A stretch of DNA of 37,192 nt from a virus, in the IMG/VR virus record IMGVR_UViG_3300023178_004086, positions 1 to 37,192 of that record; one strand, given 5' to 3'. Under the pieces are notes generated by a model, which did not search any database, was not told where the DNA came from, and saw only the letters and a program-made list of their open reading frames with translations. Both the position numbers and the translations under genes were made by a program. Positions 9,481 through 19,495 of the stretch are shown here, one piece after another. Positions within the stretch are counted from its first letter, which is position 1. Every line of letters begins with the position of its first letter.

Positions 9481-12400
9481 CATACAGGCACCCTTAAGAA
9501 AACTCTTTCTGCGTTTGGTTGACCATTTTCATCTTTCAAATCAAACTCAACTATTGGCGTTGAGCCGTCTGTATCATAAATAAATAGTTTTTGCTCTGAT
9601 GGGTCTACCTGCCATTTACCAATTTGTGTTTGTAGTATGGTGTTTGCGGTATTAACATTTTGGTCTACTTTTGTCAACAAGCTATCAAGCTTCTGATCCG
9701 CTGTTGTCAAGTCATCAGTTGCTAGTTCAGCTGTGACGCTCACCATGTCAAGGTCAAGTTTATCTATTTTGCTTTCAATACTAATAGTGTCTGACTCTAT
9801 TCTATCAACAATTAGTTTTGTTGTATCGACAATGGTTTCTATGTTGGCAGTTTCAGATTTAATATCATCTACCACTGTATCTATTGTAATAATATTTGCG
9901 TTTGCCGTATCCAATTTAGTTTCAATATTATCTGTATCAACCTGTATGCTGTCCACCACTGTATCAACTGTGTCAACTTTTCCTTCTATGTCCGTTACTC
10001 TGCTAATAATATCATCAAGCTTCTGGTCAGCAGTTGTTAAGTCATCTGTTGTTAGCTCTGCTGTAATAGAAACAACATCAAGGTCAATCTTATTAATTTT
10101 TTGTTCTATGCTTACAAAGCTTGTTGACTGTCCGTTGATTAGAGATGTTACATCAGCAGCGATATTTGTAATCTTGTCATCCAATGTTTCTGCATCATAG
10201 GAGCCAATCTCTGCTGTGACAGAAACCATATCAAGATCCAGTTTATCAATCTTTGTCTCAATGCTTGTAGTATCGACCTGCATAGCATCTACTTTGGAAA
10301 TCAAACTATCAAGTTTCTGGTCTGCTGTGGTCAAATCGTCTGTTGCTAATTCGGCAGTAACAGAAATCATATCAAGATTTATTTTATCAACAACATTATC
10401 AACAGTATCAATCTTTCCTTCAATAGCTTGTGTGTCTAATAGAATGTCATCTACATTGCTATCAATGGTTGCTAATGAGTTTATAATAGTTGTATGGTCT
10501 GTTTGTAGTTGTGTTATGCCAGCCTCAATGTCTGTGCCTTGTGTACCTAACCCACCAACATCGGCTTGAATAGAATCAACAATACTATCAATGGTTACAA
10601 TATTTGTATTGGCAGTGTCAACTTTGGTTTCGATAGTGCCAACAGAAGATAGTAGACTGTCCAACTTTTGATCTGGTGTTGTTGGGTCGCCAACTGCCAA
10701 CTCCGCTGTTAGACTTACAACATCGGTATCAATCTTTGTATTAAGATCTATGATACTTGTTGTGTCTATTTTTAAGTCATCAACTTTATTCTCAATGCTT
10801 ATAGTATCAACTTCAATATTATCCACCACTGCATCTATTGTGTCAATTTTACCATCCAATGTAATTATGTTGGTGTTAGCAGTATCAATCTTGGTTTCTA
10901 TAGAATTTGTATCTACTTGAATTGCGTCAGCAATAGTATCTATGGTGTCAACCTTGCTATCCAATGTAGTTATGTTTGTATTAGCAGTGTCTACTTTTGT
11001 TTCAATACTATTCGTATCAACTTGAATAGAGTCAACCACAGAATCTATTGTGACAATGTTAGCGTTTGCTGTATCTAGTTTAGTTTCGATATTGTCCGTG
11101 TCTAATTGAATGCTGTCAACAATGTTGTCAATAGTTACAATGTTTGTGTTTGCTGTATCTACTTTTACTTCTACACTACCAACCGAAGCAATTATACTAT
11201 CAAGTTTCTGATCTGTTGTTGTTAAGTCATCAGTCACAAGCTCTGATGTTACGCTAATCATATCAAGGTTTATTTTGTTTGTATCAACTATAATATTTTC
11301 TGTATCAAGTTTTACAGCATCAACCTTCGATTCAATGCTTGTAGTATCAACTTCTATTCTATCTACTGTGCTATTTATTGTGTTGATTTTGCTGTCAATA
11401 CCAGTTATATCGGCAGCGCTACCCAAAACTGTTGTCTCTATAGTATCTACTTTGGTTTCTATGCTATTTGTATCGATTTGAATATTATCAACTATGTTAT
11501 CTACAATATTTAGTTTAGCCTCTATATTGTCTGTATCAATTTGTATGCTATCAACTACATTGTCAATAGTAATAATATTAGCATTTGCTGTATCTATCTT
11601 TGTCTCAATGCTCGTAGTATCTGTTTCGATTCTAGCTGTTGTATCTCTAACCACTTGCACATCTAACATATGGTTGTCAACTTTGATGTCTATGGTTGAG
11701 ATATCCGCCTGCACCGCATCGACCTTTGCTTCTATGTCAGAACTGTCTGATAGAGAAGCATCTATTTTTGTATTTAGGGTATCTACCTTTGTATCAATTG
11801 TGTTAATGGTGTTGGTCAAAGACGATAGGTCTCCATTGCCATCAATCTTTGACTCAATACTAATTGTATCAACTTCTATTCTATCAACTACAGTATCTAT
11901 AGTATCTATCTTCGCCTCTAGTGTAGAAAAGTCTGTGGGGGTGATGTTTGAAACATCAACTGTCAAATCATCAACCTTAGTCTCTATACTGTTTGTGTCA
12001 ACTTGAATACTATCAACAACGGTATCAACAATATCAACCTTAGTATCTAATAATCCAATTGTGTTAATCAAACTATCAAGCTTCTGGTCGGCAGTCGTCA
12101 AATCATCAACAGCTAATTCTGCTGTTACAGAAACTACATCAATATCAATCTTGTCAACTTTTGTATTAACGTCGTCAATAACATTATCTATTGTGTTTAA
12201 TTTAGTATCCATCAACGTAGTAATAGATTGTATATCATCAACTACTGTATCCACGGTATCTATCTTGCCATCCAATGTGCTCATTGAAGCAACCAAGCTA
12301 TCAAGCTTCTGGTCTGCTGTCGTTAGGTCATCCGTAGTTAATTCAGCAGTAATAGAAATAACATCAGCATCTATCTTGTTTAATATGTCGTTGTTGTTTG

Positions 12401-15400
12401 TTATATTAGATGTATCAACCTTGATACTATCAACCACTGTGTCGATTGTATCAATCTTGCCTTCAACAGCATTTACATCAACCTGTATAGCGTCTACGAT
12501 ATTGTCAATGCTATCTATCTTACCATCGACAACACCGATGCTTGTGCCCAACGAAATAACACCACCATCAATGTCATCAACTTTTGTTTCTATGCTTATA
12601 GTATCAGCTTCAATTCTATCAACCACCGTATCTACTGTATCAATCTTGCCGTCCAATGTATTGACAGAAGATATAAGAGCGTCGAGTTTCTGGTCAGCAG
12701 TCGTCAAATCGTCTGTGGCAAGCTCGGCAGTTATAGATATAACATCATCACCCAACTTTGTTACTGCAGCATTTAGAGGTAATAGAGAAGTCAGATTGAC
12801 ATCCATGCCATCAACTATGCCATCAATAATATCTATCTTAGCCTCAAGCCCAGCTGTGTTGGTGTTGATGGTACTTAATTGAGTGTCTAAATTGCTGGTG
12901 TTAGTGTTAATGGTATCAACAACACCGTCTAATGTTATTATGTTTGTATTAGCTGTATCAATCTTGGTTTCGATAGAGCTTGTATCAACCAAAACAGAAT
13001 CCACTTTTGTTTCTATAGAAGTTATAGCGTTGCTATCAACCTGTATAGCGTCAACCTTCCCATCAATAACATCAACTTTTGTTGTTAGTGCGTCTGTTTT
13101 AGTTTCTATACTGTCAGTGTCTAACTGAATACTATCCACCACATTATCAATAGTTGTTATGTTTGCATTAGCAGTATCTATTTTTGTTTCAATGCTATCT
13201 GTATCAATTTGAATGCTATCAACGATATTGTCAATGGTGGCGACATTTGTATTTATAGTGTCAGCTTTTGCATCTATTGATGATGTGTCTAGTTTTATAG
13301 AATCAACTACACTGTCTACTGTATCAATTTTTGTTTCAATATTATTTGTGTCAATTTGAATGGTGTCTACAACCGTATCAACAATATCTATTTTTGTCTC
13401 TACGTTACCCATAGATGTAATTAAGTTATCCAGCTTTTGGTCAGCAGTAGTTAGGTCATCTGTTTCCAACTCTGCTGTTATAGACACAACATCAACATCT
13501 ATTTTGTCTATTTTGGCAACTATATCGCTGTTGTCTAAGTCAAGGTCATTAATATCTGATAATATGTTTGTGGTGTCAATCTTTATATCGGATATTATAC
13601 TTCTGATTGTTGTAGTGTTATAAGAATCAATAGCAGAAGTTATGCTCACGACATCTGCCATAGATTTTGTATGGTCATCTAATAGTATATGAGTATCAGT
13701 TTCGATTCTGGATACTGTGTCATCTATCAAAGATAGTTGTGTGTCAATATTTCCGGTATCAATTAATAAGTTGGTAGTGTCAACAATCACAGTATCTATT
13801 TTAGCATCAGTAGCAGCAATATCCGATATTGCTGTGTCAATCTTTGTTTCTATGGAAATCGTGTCTGTTTCTATTCTGCTTGCTATATTTTCTATGTTAG
13901 TGTTTTGTACGCTCAAAGAATCAACAGATAATTGCACTGTTGCAACATCATTAGTTAAAGATGTGATGTTTGTATTAGTTGTGTCAACTTTTGTTTCTAT
14001 AGAAACTGTATCAGCCTTTACTAAGCCTATGTTTGTGTTGATCGTGTCTACTTTTGTATCTACCAAAGAAATATCACTGCTTATATTAGATAGTGTTTGA
14101 ACTGTTGTGTTTAGGTCGTATGTGTCTAAATCAGCAGTAACAGAAATCATATCTGCATCAAGCTTCACTAATTTATCATCCAGCGATTGTATGTTGTTAG
14201 TCGTGTTTCCTTGACTAATGCTCAAAGAAGATATGTCAGATATTATAGTATCTACTTTAGTATCTAATGTTGTTAGGTCGTATGCACCGATTTCTGAAGT
14301 TACAGAAACCATGTCGGCATTTATTTTGTCTAAAGAAGATGGGATACTGTCTGTGTTGTTGTCTATTTCTTCGACAATGTTTCTTAGTGTAATTACATTG
14401 TAAGAATCTATGCTCGCTGTTACGCTTTCAATATCTAGATTAGATTTATCTACTTTATCGTCTATAATGTCAATCTTTGAATTTAGGGTGTTGTTTTGAA
14501 CATCCAACTCAGCTAAGTCATCTAAAATATCATCAAGTTTTGTGTTAACGCCACCAGATCCTAATTCAGCGGTAACTGTTACAACATCAACATCTATCTT
14601 GTCAACAACCGTATCAATAATATCTACCTTTGCTTCTATGTTGTCGGTATCAATCTGTATGCTGTCTACAACATTATCAACAACGTCAATTTTGTTATCC
14701 AAAGTGGCTATATTTACTTGAATATTATCGACATTAGCGTCAATAACATCTATTTTGTTTTCCAAGCCAGTGCTGTCAAATGTTATATTGCTCACATCAA
14801 CTGTAAGTGAATCAACTTTTGACTCTATGCTAGTTGTGTCTACTTCAATTCTATCTACTACGGTGTCAATATCTACAACCTTAGTCTCTACATTACCCAT
14901 TGAGTTCAACAAGCTATCAAGCTTCTGGTCGGCGGTTGTTAGATCGTCTGTTGATAATTCAGCAGTTATGCTTACTACATCAGAATCTATTTTATCTAAT
15001 GCATCTTGAATAGCTGTGCCGCCAGTGTTGAATGATAGGGTGTCTACTTTTCCCTCAATAGACACAGTATCTACTTTTATAGAATCAACCACTGTGTCGA
15101 TTGTATCTATCTTTGTCTCTATGCCAGACAAATCAGTAGTGGGAATGTTTGCGACATCTGTTGTGAGAGAATCAACCTTGCCTTCAATGCTAGTTGTGTC
15201 AACCTCAATTCTATCAACAACTGTATCAATGGTATCTATTTTTGTCTCAAGGCCAGAAAGATCAGTGGTAGGTATGTTGCCAATATCAGTAATGGCTGTA
15301 TCTACCTTACCTTCGATGGAAATAGTATCAACCTCAATTCTATCAACTACCGTGTCGATAATATCAAGTTTAGCTTCTACAGTAGATAAATCAACATTAA

Positions 15401-16556
15401 CATTCAGGTTATCTATTTTGTTTTCTATGCTAATTGTATCAACTTCAATACGATCTACAACGGTGTCAATGGTGTCTATTTTAGCTTCAATACCAGATAA
15501 GTCAGTAGTGGGAATGTTACCAATATCAGTAATAGCAGTATCGACTTTTGTTTCTATGGCTATAGTATCTACTTCTATTCGATCTACTACTGTATCGATA
15601 GTGTCGATCTTTGTTTCTAATCCGCTCAAGTCTGTTGTTGGAATGTTAGCAATATCATTATCCAAATCATCTACTTTAGCAATTAAGCTGTCAAGCTTCT
15701 GGTCTGCTGTAGTCAAATCATCAGTAGCTAATTCAGATGTAACAGAAACTACATCTAAATCTATTTTGTCAAGATGCTCTACTATGTCTCCAGAGGCACT
15801 AAGCACATCTCCAGATACACCAAGCACCATCGTTGATGTGGTCCATAAGTCAGTAGCAATACTAGAAAGGTCTGTAATTACAGTGCCTATTCTATCAAAT
15901 ATGGTTTGTAGATTTTCAGTGCCACCTTGCAACGTATCTTGAGCATTAGTGATAGCTGTTTGGATATTTGTTATATCACCAATAGAGCCACCAAGATTTC
16001 CTAACACATCACCCCTAACAGAAGTTATGCCTTGACCGAAGGAACCTTCAACCGTGTGTTCGCTGCGTAATGAAGACCAAACTGCAGTTGCCATTGATTG
16101 AATATCTTCATCAGTTATTGTGTTGACACCATCAACGATGTTAGACCTAACAAGAGAAATTGTTACTCCAGGAACGGGATTAACAACGTTTCCACCTGTC
16201 TCTCTTGTAAAAATATTCCCAACTACATTTAAAATGTATTGACCATTCCATGGCTGAATACGCCATCCGTTTTCTAAGAAGAATGTGCTACCTACAAATA
16301 ATCTATCTGTGATGGGGTCACCACCAACCACAGACATCGCTTGCACAAATCGAGAGTTATTGTAATAGGACGCAGCTACCCAAGATTTCCAACCTTCGTA
16401 AATATCCTCCCTAACATCTAAATCCGTAATTCCTTCAGCAACCACTATAAGTTTGTTAGGTCCATCAAAGGCAACTTTAGTGTCACCAAAAAATAAAGGC
16501 GGATCGTAATCTTCCCAAAAGGCCCAGTGGCCGTAATTCAGCGTCAAGTAGGGCAT
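9480..16556 (-). CDS. Giant coiled-coil fibre protein (2358 aa)
   Basis: Residues 1-150 form a globular N-terminal domain with EDIYEGWKSWV, VGGDPITDRL, FFLENGWRIQPW and VRSNIVDG, a module I know from virion proteins of many tailed phages. MATAVWSSLRSEHTVEGSFGQ-like sequence follows at about 155-175. From about residue 220 to 2300 the chain is almost wholly coiled coil, with Ile/Val at 3-4 spacing and Asp/Thr/Ser between, for example KIDTIDTVVDRIEVDT. It is broken by short Pro/Gly turns (NIPTTDLSG) and by 17 inserted modules ending in DLTTADQKLDSLI or variants. The last 50 residues (GKWQVDPSEQKLFIY, FLRVPV) form a small beta cap that normally pairs with the AVW-GSFG motif. The ATG immediately follows the upstream TAA. 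A trimeric whisker or long fibre is the likely product. A tape measure is less likely because of these end domains. Confidence 0.8.
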   Translation of the reverse strand: MPYLTLNYGHWAFWEDYDPPLFFGDTKVAFDGPNKLIVVAEGITDLDVREDIYEGWKSWVAASYYNNSRFVQAMSVVGGDPITDRLFVGSTFFLENGWRIQPWNGQYILNVVGNIFTRETGGNVVNPVPGVTISLVRSNIVDGVNTITDEDIQSMATAVWSSLRSEHTVEGSFGQGITSVRGDVLGNLGGSIGDITNIQTAITNAQDTLQGGTENLQTIFDRIGTVITDLSSIATDLWTTSTMVLGVSGDVLSASGDIVEHLDKIDLDVVSVTSELATDDLTTADQKLDSLIAKVDDLDNDIANIPTTDLSGLETKIDTIDTVVDRIEVDTIAIETKVDTAITDIGNIPTTDLSGIEAKIDTIDTVVDRIEVDTISIENKIDNLNVNVDLSTVEAKLDIIDTVVDRIEVDTISIEGKVDTAITDIGNIPTTDLSGLETKIDTIDTVVDRIEVDTTSIEGKVDSLTTDVANIPTTDLSGIETKIDTIDTVVDSIKVDTVSIEGKVDTLSFNTGGTAIQDALDKIDSDVVSITAELSTDDLTTADQKLDSLLNSMGNVETKVVDIDTVVDRIEVDTTSIESKVDSLTVDVSNITFDSTGLENKIDVIDANVDNIQVNIATLDNKIDVVDNVVDSIQIDTDNIEAKVDIIDTVVDKIDVDVVTVTAELGSGGVNTKLDDILDDLAELDVQNNTLNSKIDIIDDKVDKSNLDIESVTASIDSYNVITLRNIVEEIDNNTDSIPSSLDKINADMVSVTSEIGAYDLTTLDTKVDTIISDISSLSISQGNTTNNIQSLDDKLVKLDADMISVTADLDTYDLNTTVQTLSNISSDISLVDTKVDTINTNIGLVKADTVSIETKVDTTNTNITSLTNDVATVQLSVDSLSVQNTNIENIASRIETDTISIETKIDTAISDIAATDAKIDTVIVDTTNLLIDTGNIDTQLSLIDDTVSRIETDTHILLDDHTKSMADVVSITSAIDSYNTTTIRSIISDIKIDTTNILSDINDLDLDNSDIVAKIDKIDVDVVSITAELETDDLTTADQKLDNLITSMGNVETKIDIVDTVVDTIQIDTNNIETKIDTVDSVVDSIKLDTSSIDAKADTINTNVATIDNIVDSIQIDTDSIETKIDTANANITTIDNVVDSIQLDTDSIETKTDALTTKVDVIDGKVDAIQVDSNAITSIETKVDSVLVDTSSIETKIDTANTNIITLDGVVDTINTNTSNLDTQLSTINTNTAGLEAKIDIIDGIVDGMDVNLTSLLPLNAAVTKLGDDVISITAELATDDLTTADQKLDALISSVNTLDGKIDTVDTVVDRIEADTISIETKVDDIDGGVISLGTSIGVVDGKIDSIDNIVDAIQVDVNAVEGKIDTIDTVVDSIKVDTSNITNNNDILNKIDADVISITAELTTDDLTTADQKLDSLVASMSTLDGKIDTVDTVVDDIQSITTLMDTKLNTIDNVIDDVNTKVDKIDIDVVSVTAELAVDDLTTADQKLDSLINTIGLLDTKVDIVDTVVDSIQVDTNSIETKVDDLTVDVSNITPTDFSTLEAKIDTIDTVVDRIEVDTISIESKIDGNGDLSSLTNTINTIDTKVDTLNTKIDASLSDSSDIEAKVDAVQADISTIDIKVDNHMLDVQVVRDTTARIETDTTSIETKIDTANANIITIDNVVDSIQIDTDNIEAKLNIVDNIVDNIQIDTNSIETKVDTIETTVLGSAADITGIDSKINTINSTVDRIEVDTTSIESKVDAVKLDTENIIVDTNKINLDMISVTSELVTDDLTTTDQKLDSIIASVGSVEVKVDTANTNIVTIDNIVDSIQLDTDNIETKLDTANANIVTIDSVVDSIQVDTNSIETKVDTANTNITTLDSKVDTIDTIADAIQVDTNSIETKIDTANTNIITLDGKIDTIDAVVDNIEVDTISIENKVDDLKIDTTSIIDLNTKIDTDVVSLTAELAVGDPTTPDQKLDSLLSSVGTIETKVDTANTNIVTIDSIVDSIQADVGGLGTQGTDIEAGITQLQTDHTTIINSLATIDSNVDDILLDTQAIEGKIDTVDNVVDKINLDMISVTAELATDDLTTADQKLDSLISKVDAMQVDTTSIETKIDKLDLDMVSVTAEIGSYDAETLDDKITNIAADVTSLINGQSTSFVSIEQKINKIDLDVVSITAELTTDDLTTADQKLDDIISRVTDIEGKVDTVDTVVDSIQVDTDNIETKLDTANANIITIDTVVDDIKSETANIETIVDTTKLIVDRIESDTISIESKIDKLDLDMVSVTAELATDDLTTADQKLDSLLTKVDQNVNTANTILQTQIGKWQVDPSEQKLFIYDTDGSTPIVEFDLKDENGQPNAERVFLRVPV
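9650..15800 (-). repeat. Coiled-coil repeat array, 11 canonical plus 6 diverged modules
   Basis: The unit K-I-D-x-D-V-V-S-V-T-A-E-L then DDLTTADQKLDSLI occurs in near-canonical form 11 times, near 9690, 10020, 10315, 10665, 11205, 12080, 12305, 12690, 13430, 14930 and 15690. Six shorter variants that keep the VSVTAE part but replace the second half lie near 10190, 13630, 14130, 14300, 14410 and 14580. Between them run many copies of the IDTVVDRIEVDTISIETKVD type. Copies share 20-nt stretches of DNA but vary at third codon positions. Confidence 0.8.
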
Positions 16557-19175
16557 TTACTGTATTCTTTCCTTCCATCTCATTACTGTTCTAACATTTG
16601 TGTCATGTGTTGTTTCGTGCAAGTGTCTAACCATAAATGTCCAAGCAGGTTGAATTGGTGTAGGTCCATACAATCTATTTTCGTTTGATATTGAGTCAGA
16701 TGAAGTTCCCCAGCCACTACTATCAACAGCTAATAAAGATGTTTTATAATCCAAATCAAATGTCGTTCTTTCATCGCTTTCATCCCAAGTGCCGCCACCG
16801 ATACCACCCCAACTACCTATTCTGTCTGATGACTTAGTAACACCACTAACAGTAAAAGCTGATGTGTTTATTGTTCCTGTATATCCATCAAATGCTGCAT
16901 TGCTTCTGGCTTCTACTCCTAAATAAAAGTTTCCACCATCTACATATATAGCTTTTGCTACCGCAGTATGTCCACCAGTATCTAATGTCACCGTATCACC
17001 CACAGCTATTGTTCCTGTTGGGTCTGCGTTAAGTTGTAACACTCTTACACTTCTATCATCATCAATGTCAGCTTCACTATTATACAACCACGCTTCATCT
17101 CTATCTAATAAAGAGAGGTAATACCAAGTGCCATCATTACCAGTATCATTCGTAAGTAAGTCGTGTGTTGTTGTAAATCCTGTTAGATTTTGAGACCCAT
17201 CATCTGCTCTAAAAATAACTTTTCCTTTATCATCAAAATAATGAATTGTCGTGCCATATATTGGGTGTGAATCATCTTTTATAGTTATTCTTACTCTTTG
17301 CACACCAGTTGAATATTTATCATCATCACCTTGTATAAGCTCTAATGATTGAGAGTTACGAGCAAAAGATTGGTCAGATGTGTTATATACAGCACCCCAT
17401 TGAATATTGTCTGATAAATCATCAAAGCTATATAAAACTCTATCCTCTGCTAAAAATCTTGCAATTTCAGGACCGTGAGCTAAGTGGTCACCGTATGTAT
17501 CAACCTCTGTCGTAGTGAAATTGACAGCTGAGAAAGAAACACCTCTCATTATACATTTTGCAAAAATTCTTATTTCAACGTGTGGTTCACTGTATTGAGT
17601 ATCCATATTTTTTATTTGCCCGTGCGTTTCAGCGGCTTGAATAGTTGTGTTAGATACTCTAAATGTGGTGCTAGTAGGAGTGTCAAAAACTACAAACCTA
17701 CCATTGTAGTTATTTGTATGAAAAACTTCCGCCTTATCATTCGACACTAGATAATGATCTTGTTGTGTTTCAAAAGTCCAATAAGTTCCATCTGAAGTGG
17801 CGTTTTGCAAGTGAAGTGTCATATGTCTTGTTGAGTGAGGATAGACATCCATAGATGTTGGGGCATATATTGTATGATTTTCTTTATCAGACCAAGGTAA
17901 TGATAATTGTGGTCTAAGCGTATACATATATGTTGTAGAAATTGAGTCATGATCCAACTCAAAAGAGCTATTATAATAAGCAACCTCTTGTGAATGTTTC
18001 ATCGGGTCGTATGTATCGTCTGTGTATACTGCAGCTCCATAAGCAAAGAAGTCTTTACCACCCGCTGCAGTTGGACCTAACATAGCAGGCTTTGCAATTG
18101 CCCAACAAATAGGTCTTGCAGGATTAGATAATGGTTGGTGCGTTGCCTCGTTGTTAGAATACATCTGATGACATACTATTCTTTCACCTTGATAGAAAAC
18201 ACCCCATCTTGTTTTTCCGCCACCAGAAAATTGGAAGTCAATCCAGTAATTATTTATTTTACTAACATCCAACAACATACCAGAAGGATTTCTACCACCA
18301 CCGGTTCCATCCAATGTGTCTTGATTCCAATCAGATTGGTTGACTATCATTTCAGTTGTTGGGTTTCCATCTATTGTAAATCTATGTCGGACTTGAATAT
18401 TATTCTCTACCAATGCAAAAAAGTATCCATCAGTCGCGTCAAATGCGCCCCAAAACCTAACAGTTCCATCCGATGGGAATCCTACATCTCCACAACGGGC
18501 AGCTAAAACAAATAAATCAGAATTATTATTTGAAAAAGGATGAAATAAGTTTGATGTATGTGTTACTCTATCACCTTCTTTATCTATTGAAAGTCTATGA
18601 GCTCCAATTTCTGCATCATATTGTTTAGATCCCTCACCCTCAATAGAGTTTGCAAACTCACCTGTGTGGGGTGATTTTGCAAAATTATAATTGCTCAACA
18701 ATCTTCCGTTATTAACTTTTAAATGTCCAAATGAATCTATAACAGCCGGGCCTTCGCCAAACCTAATATTCATAGAACCAAATCTATCTATATCCACGCC
18801 ATATTCTGGGTTGTGATATCCTACGATATGATTTGAATTTACATAAAGATCTATAGGATCACCATTAATAATTGCTCTTGTAACATTATTAGAATCATTT
18901 ATGAGTTGATCATTAACAGCTGATATGTTTGCAAATGTAGAAACTGAATCATAATGACAATGTAATACACCTTCAGTATCAGAAATTTCTGATACATCAT
19001 GTATATGAATCATAATACTGTTTCCACCGCCACCCATTATATGATAAAAACCACCAACTTCCCATGCATAATCTACAGCTTTATTATCATATGGAATATC
19101 TACTGTATGTTTTAAATAAATCCTATCACCAGTGCTTTCTGGTGGTATTCTAGTAAACCTTCTTTCGCCTGCCAT
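16557..19175 (-). CDS. Large beta-rich virion protein sharing a domain with the gene at 25277-26647
   Basis: This 872-residue protein starts at an ATG behind a near-perfect AAGGAGGT ribosome site. Residues about 147-350 are a paralogous copy of a domain in the 456-residue protein further upstream: DSFGHLKVNN at 147-156, FWGAFDATDGYFFA at 241-254, WNQDTLDGTGG at 283-293, and YWIDFQF plus RWGVFY at 310-328. The N-terminal 140 residues contain a Gly-rich HIMGGGG stretch and many His. The C-terminal half has further beta modules, including VGDTVTLDTGGH near 735. No catalytic motif or coiled coil is visible. It lies directly before the giant coiled-coil fibre, with no spacer (TAA then ATG). A structural role in the outer virion is inferred from context. 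Confidence 0.75.
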   Translation of the reverse strand: MAGERRFTRIPPESTGDRIYLKHTVDIPYDNKAVDYAWEVGGFYHIMGGGGNSIMIHIHDVSEISDTEGVLHCHYDSVSTFANISAVNDQLINDSNNVTRAIINGDPIDLYVNSNHIVGYHNPEYGVDIDRFGSMNIRFGEGPAVIDSFGHLKVNNGRLLSNYNFAKSPHTGEFANSIEGEGSKQYDAEIGAHRLSIDKEGDRVTHTSNLFHPFSNNNSDLFVLAARCGDVGFPSDGTVRFWGAFDATDGYFFALVENNIQVRHRFTIDGNPTTEMIVNQSDWNQDTLDGTGGGRNPSGMLLDVSKINNYWIDFQFSGGGKTRWGVFYQGERIVCHQMYSNNEATHQPLSNPARPICWAIAKPAMLGPTAAGGKDFFAYGAAVYTDDTYDPMKHSQEVAYYNSSFELDHDSISTTYMYTLRPQLSLPWSDKENHTIYAPTSMDVYPHSTRHMTLHLQNATSDGTYWTFETQQDHYLVSNDKAEVFHTNNYNGRFVVFDTPTSTTFRVSNTTIQAAETHGQIKNMDTQYSEPHVEIRIFAKCIMRGVSFSAVNFTTTEVDTYGDHLAHGPEIARFLAEDRVLYSFDDLSDNIQWGAVYNTSDQSFARNSQSLELIQGDDDKYSTGVQRVRITIKDDSHPIYGTTIHYFDDKGKVIFRADDGSQNLTGFTTTHDLLTNDTGNDGTWYYLSLLDRDEAWLYNSEADIDDDRSVRVLQLNADPTGTIAVGDTVTLDTGGHTAVAKAIYVDGGNFYLGVEARSNAAFDGYTGTINTSAFTVSGVTKSSDRIGSWGGIGGGTWDESDERTTFDLDYKTSLLAVDSSGWGTSSDSISNENRLYGPTPIQPAWTFMVRHLHETTHDTNVRTVMRWKERIQ

Positions 19176-19259
19176 AAGACCTCCTTAAATTCTATTATAT
19201 ATCTTATTTTAATAACTATAACATAATAAATATATAATAAAATTACTAAAAAAAATATA

Positions 19260-19436
19260 TTATTTTTTTAAATCTGGCCCCACATTATATTGGGACATAA
19301 TATTTCTTAATATATTATAATGCATTATTAAATCCATTGGTTGAATACCCTCTATTTGTTCACTAACAACCTTATTTATAAAACTATCAAAATACTCAAC
19401 TGTCTCATTAATTTGTTCTGGCGTTAAAGACTTCAT
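19260..19436 (-). CDS. Small helical protein (58 aa), unknown function
   Basis: An ATG at 19434-19436 lies behind TGGAGATCACAC, a GGAG Shine-Dalgarno at good spacing. The frame runs 58 codons to TAA at 19260. The product starts MKSLTPEQINETVEYF and ends QYNVGPDLKK. It looks helical and acidic, with no Cys and no membrane segment. The TPEQINE start resembles a helix-capping motif. It is the only gene in the otherwise empty 355-nt gap between two large structural genes and lies just downstream of a strong stem-loop. I do not recognise a family. The good ribosome site and lack of in-frame stops support it, but its shortness keeps confidence moderate. Confidence 0.6.
   Translation of the reverse strand: MKSLTPEQINETVEYFDSFINKVVSEQIEGIQPMDLIMHYNILRNIMSQYNVGPDLKK
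19373..19380 (-). promoter_or_regulatory. Possible T4-type late promoter core TATAAATA
   Basis: The minus strand reads TATAAATA exactly, the core of T4 late promoters. It lies inside the 58-codon gene, about 200 nt before the start of the 872-residue gene and after the strong stem-loop, where a new transcript would make sense. AT-rich DNA gives such octamers by chance, and another exact match lies deep inside the coiled-coil gene at 13250-13257. I saw no gp55-like sigma gene in the window to support late-promoter use. Confidence 0.2.
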
Positions 19437-19469
19437 GTGTGATCTCCATATAGTGATAATGATAAGGTA

Positions 19470-19495
19470 AAGGGGTGGGTTTTACCCCACCCCTT
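19470..19495 (-). terminator. Strong GC-rich stem-loop, probable terminator or transcript-end stabiliser
   Basis: A perfect 10-bp stem (AAGGGGTGGG with CCCACCCCTT) encloses a 6-nt loop, GTAAAA on the minus strand. It stands out in a very AT-rich gap, 35 nt after the stop of the 952-residue gene. A classic U-tract is missing: the minus strand continues TACCTTATCATTATC. It may therefore terminate poorly, or may mainly protect the 3' end of the upstream message. Confidence 0.5.

Noticed and set aside
13250-13257. TATAAATA on the minus strand
   Set aside because: It lies deep inside the coiled-coil coding repeat with no start site downstream, so it is coding sequence and not a late promoter.
15016-15942. 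Long plus-strand open frame opposite the coiled-coil gene, with similar ones at 12061-12882 and 11494-12006
   Set aside because: They mirror the minus-strand repeats: Ser/Val/Ile-rich low-complexity translations with no ribosome sites. The repeat codons simply lack stops on the antisense frame.
9480-16556. Tape-measure protein as an alternative for the giant coiled-coil gene
   Set aside because: Tape measures usually have membrane or Gly-rich segments and lie by the tail tube and chaperone genes. This one has fibre-type N- and C-terminal domains and regular trimer-like heptads.
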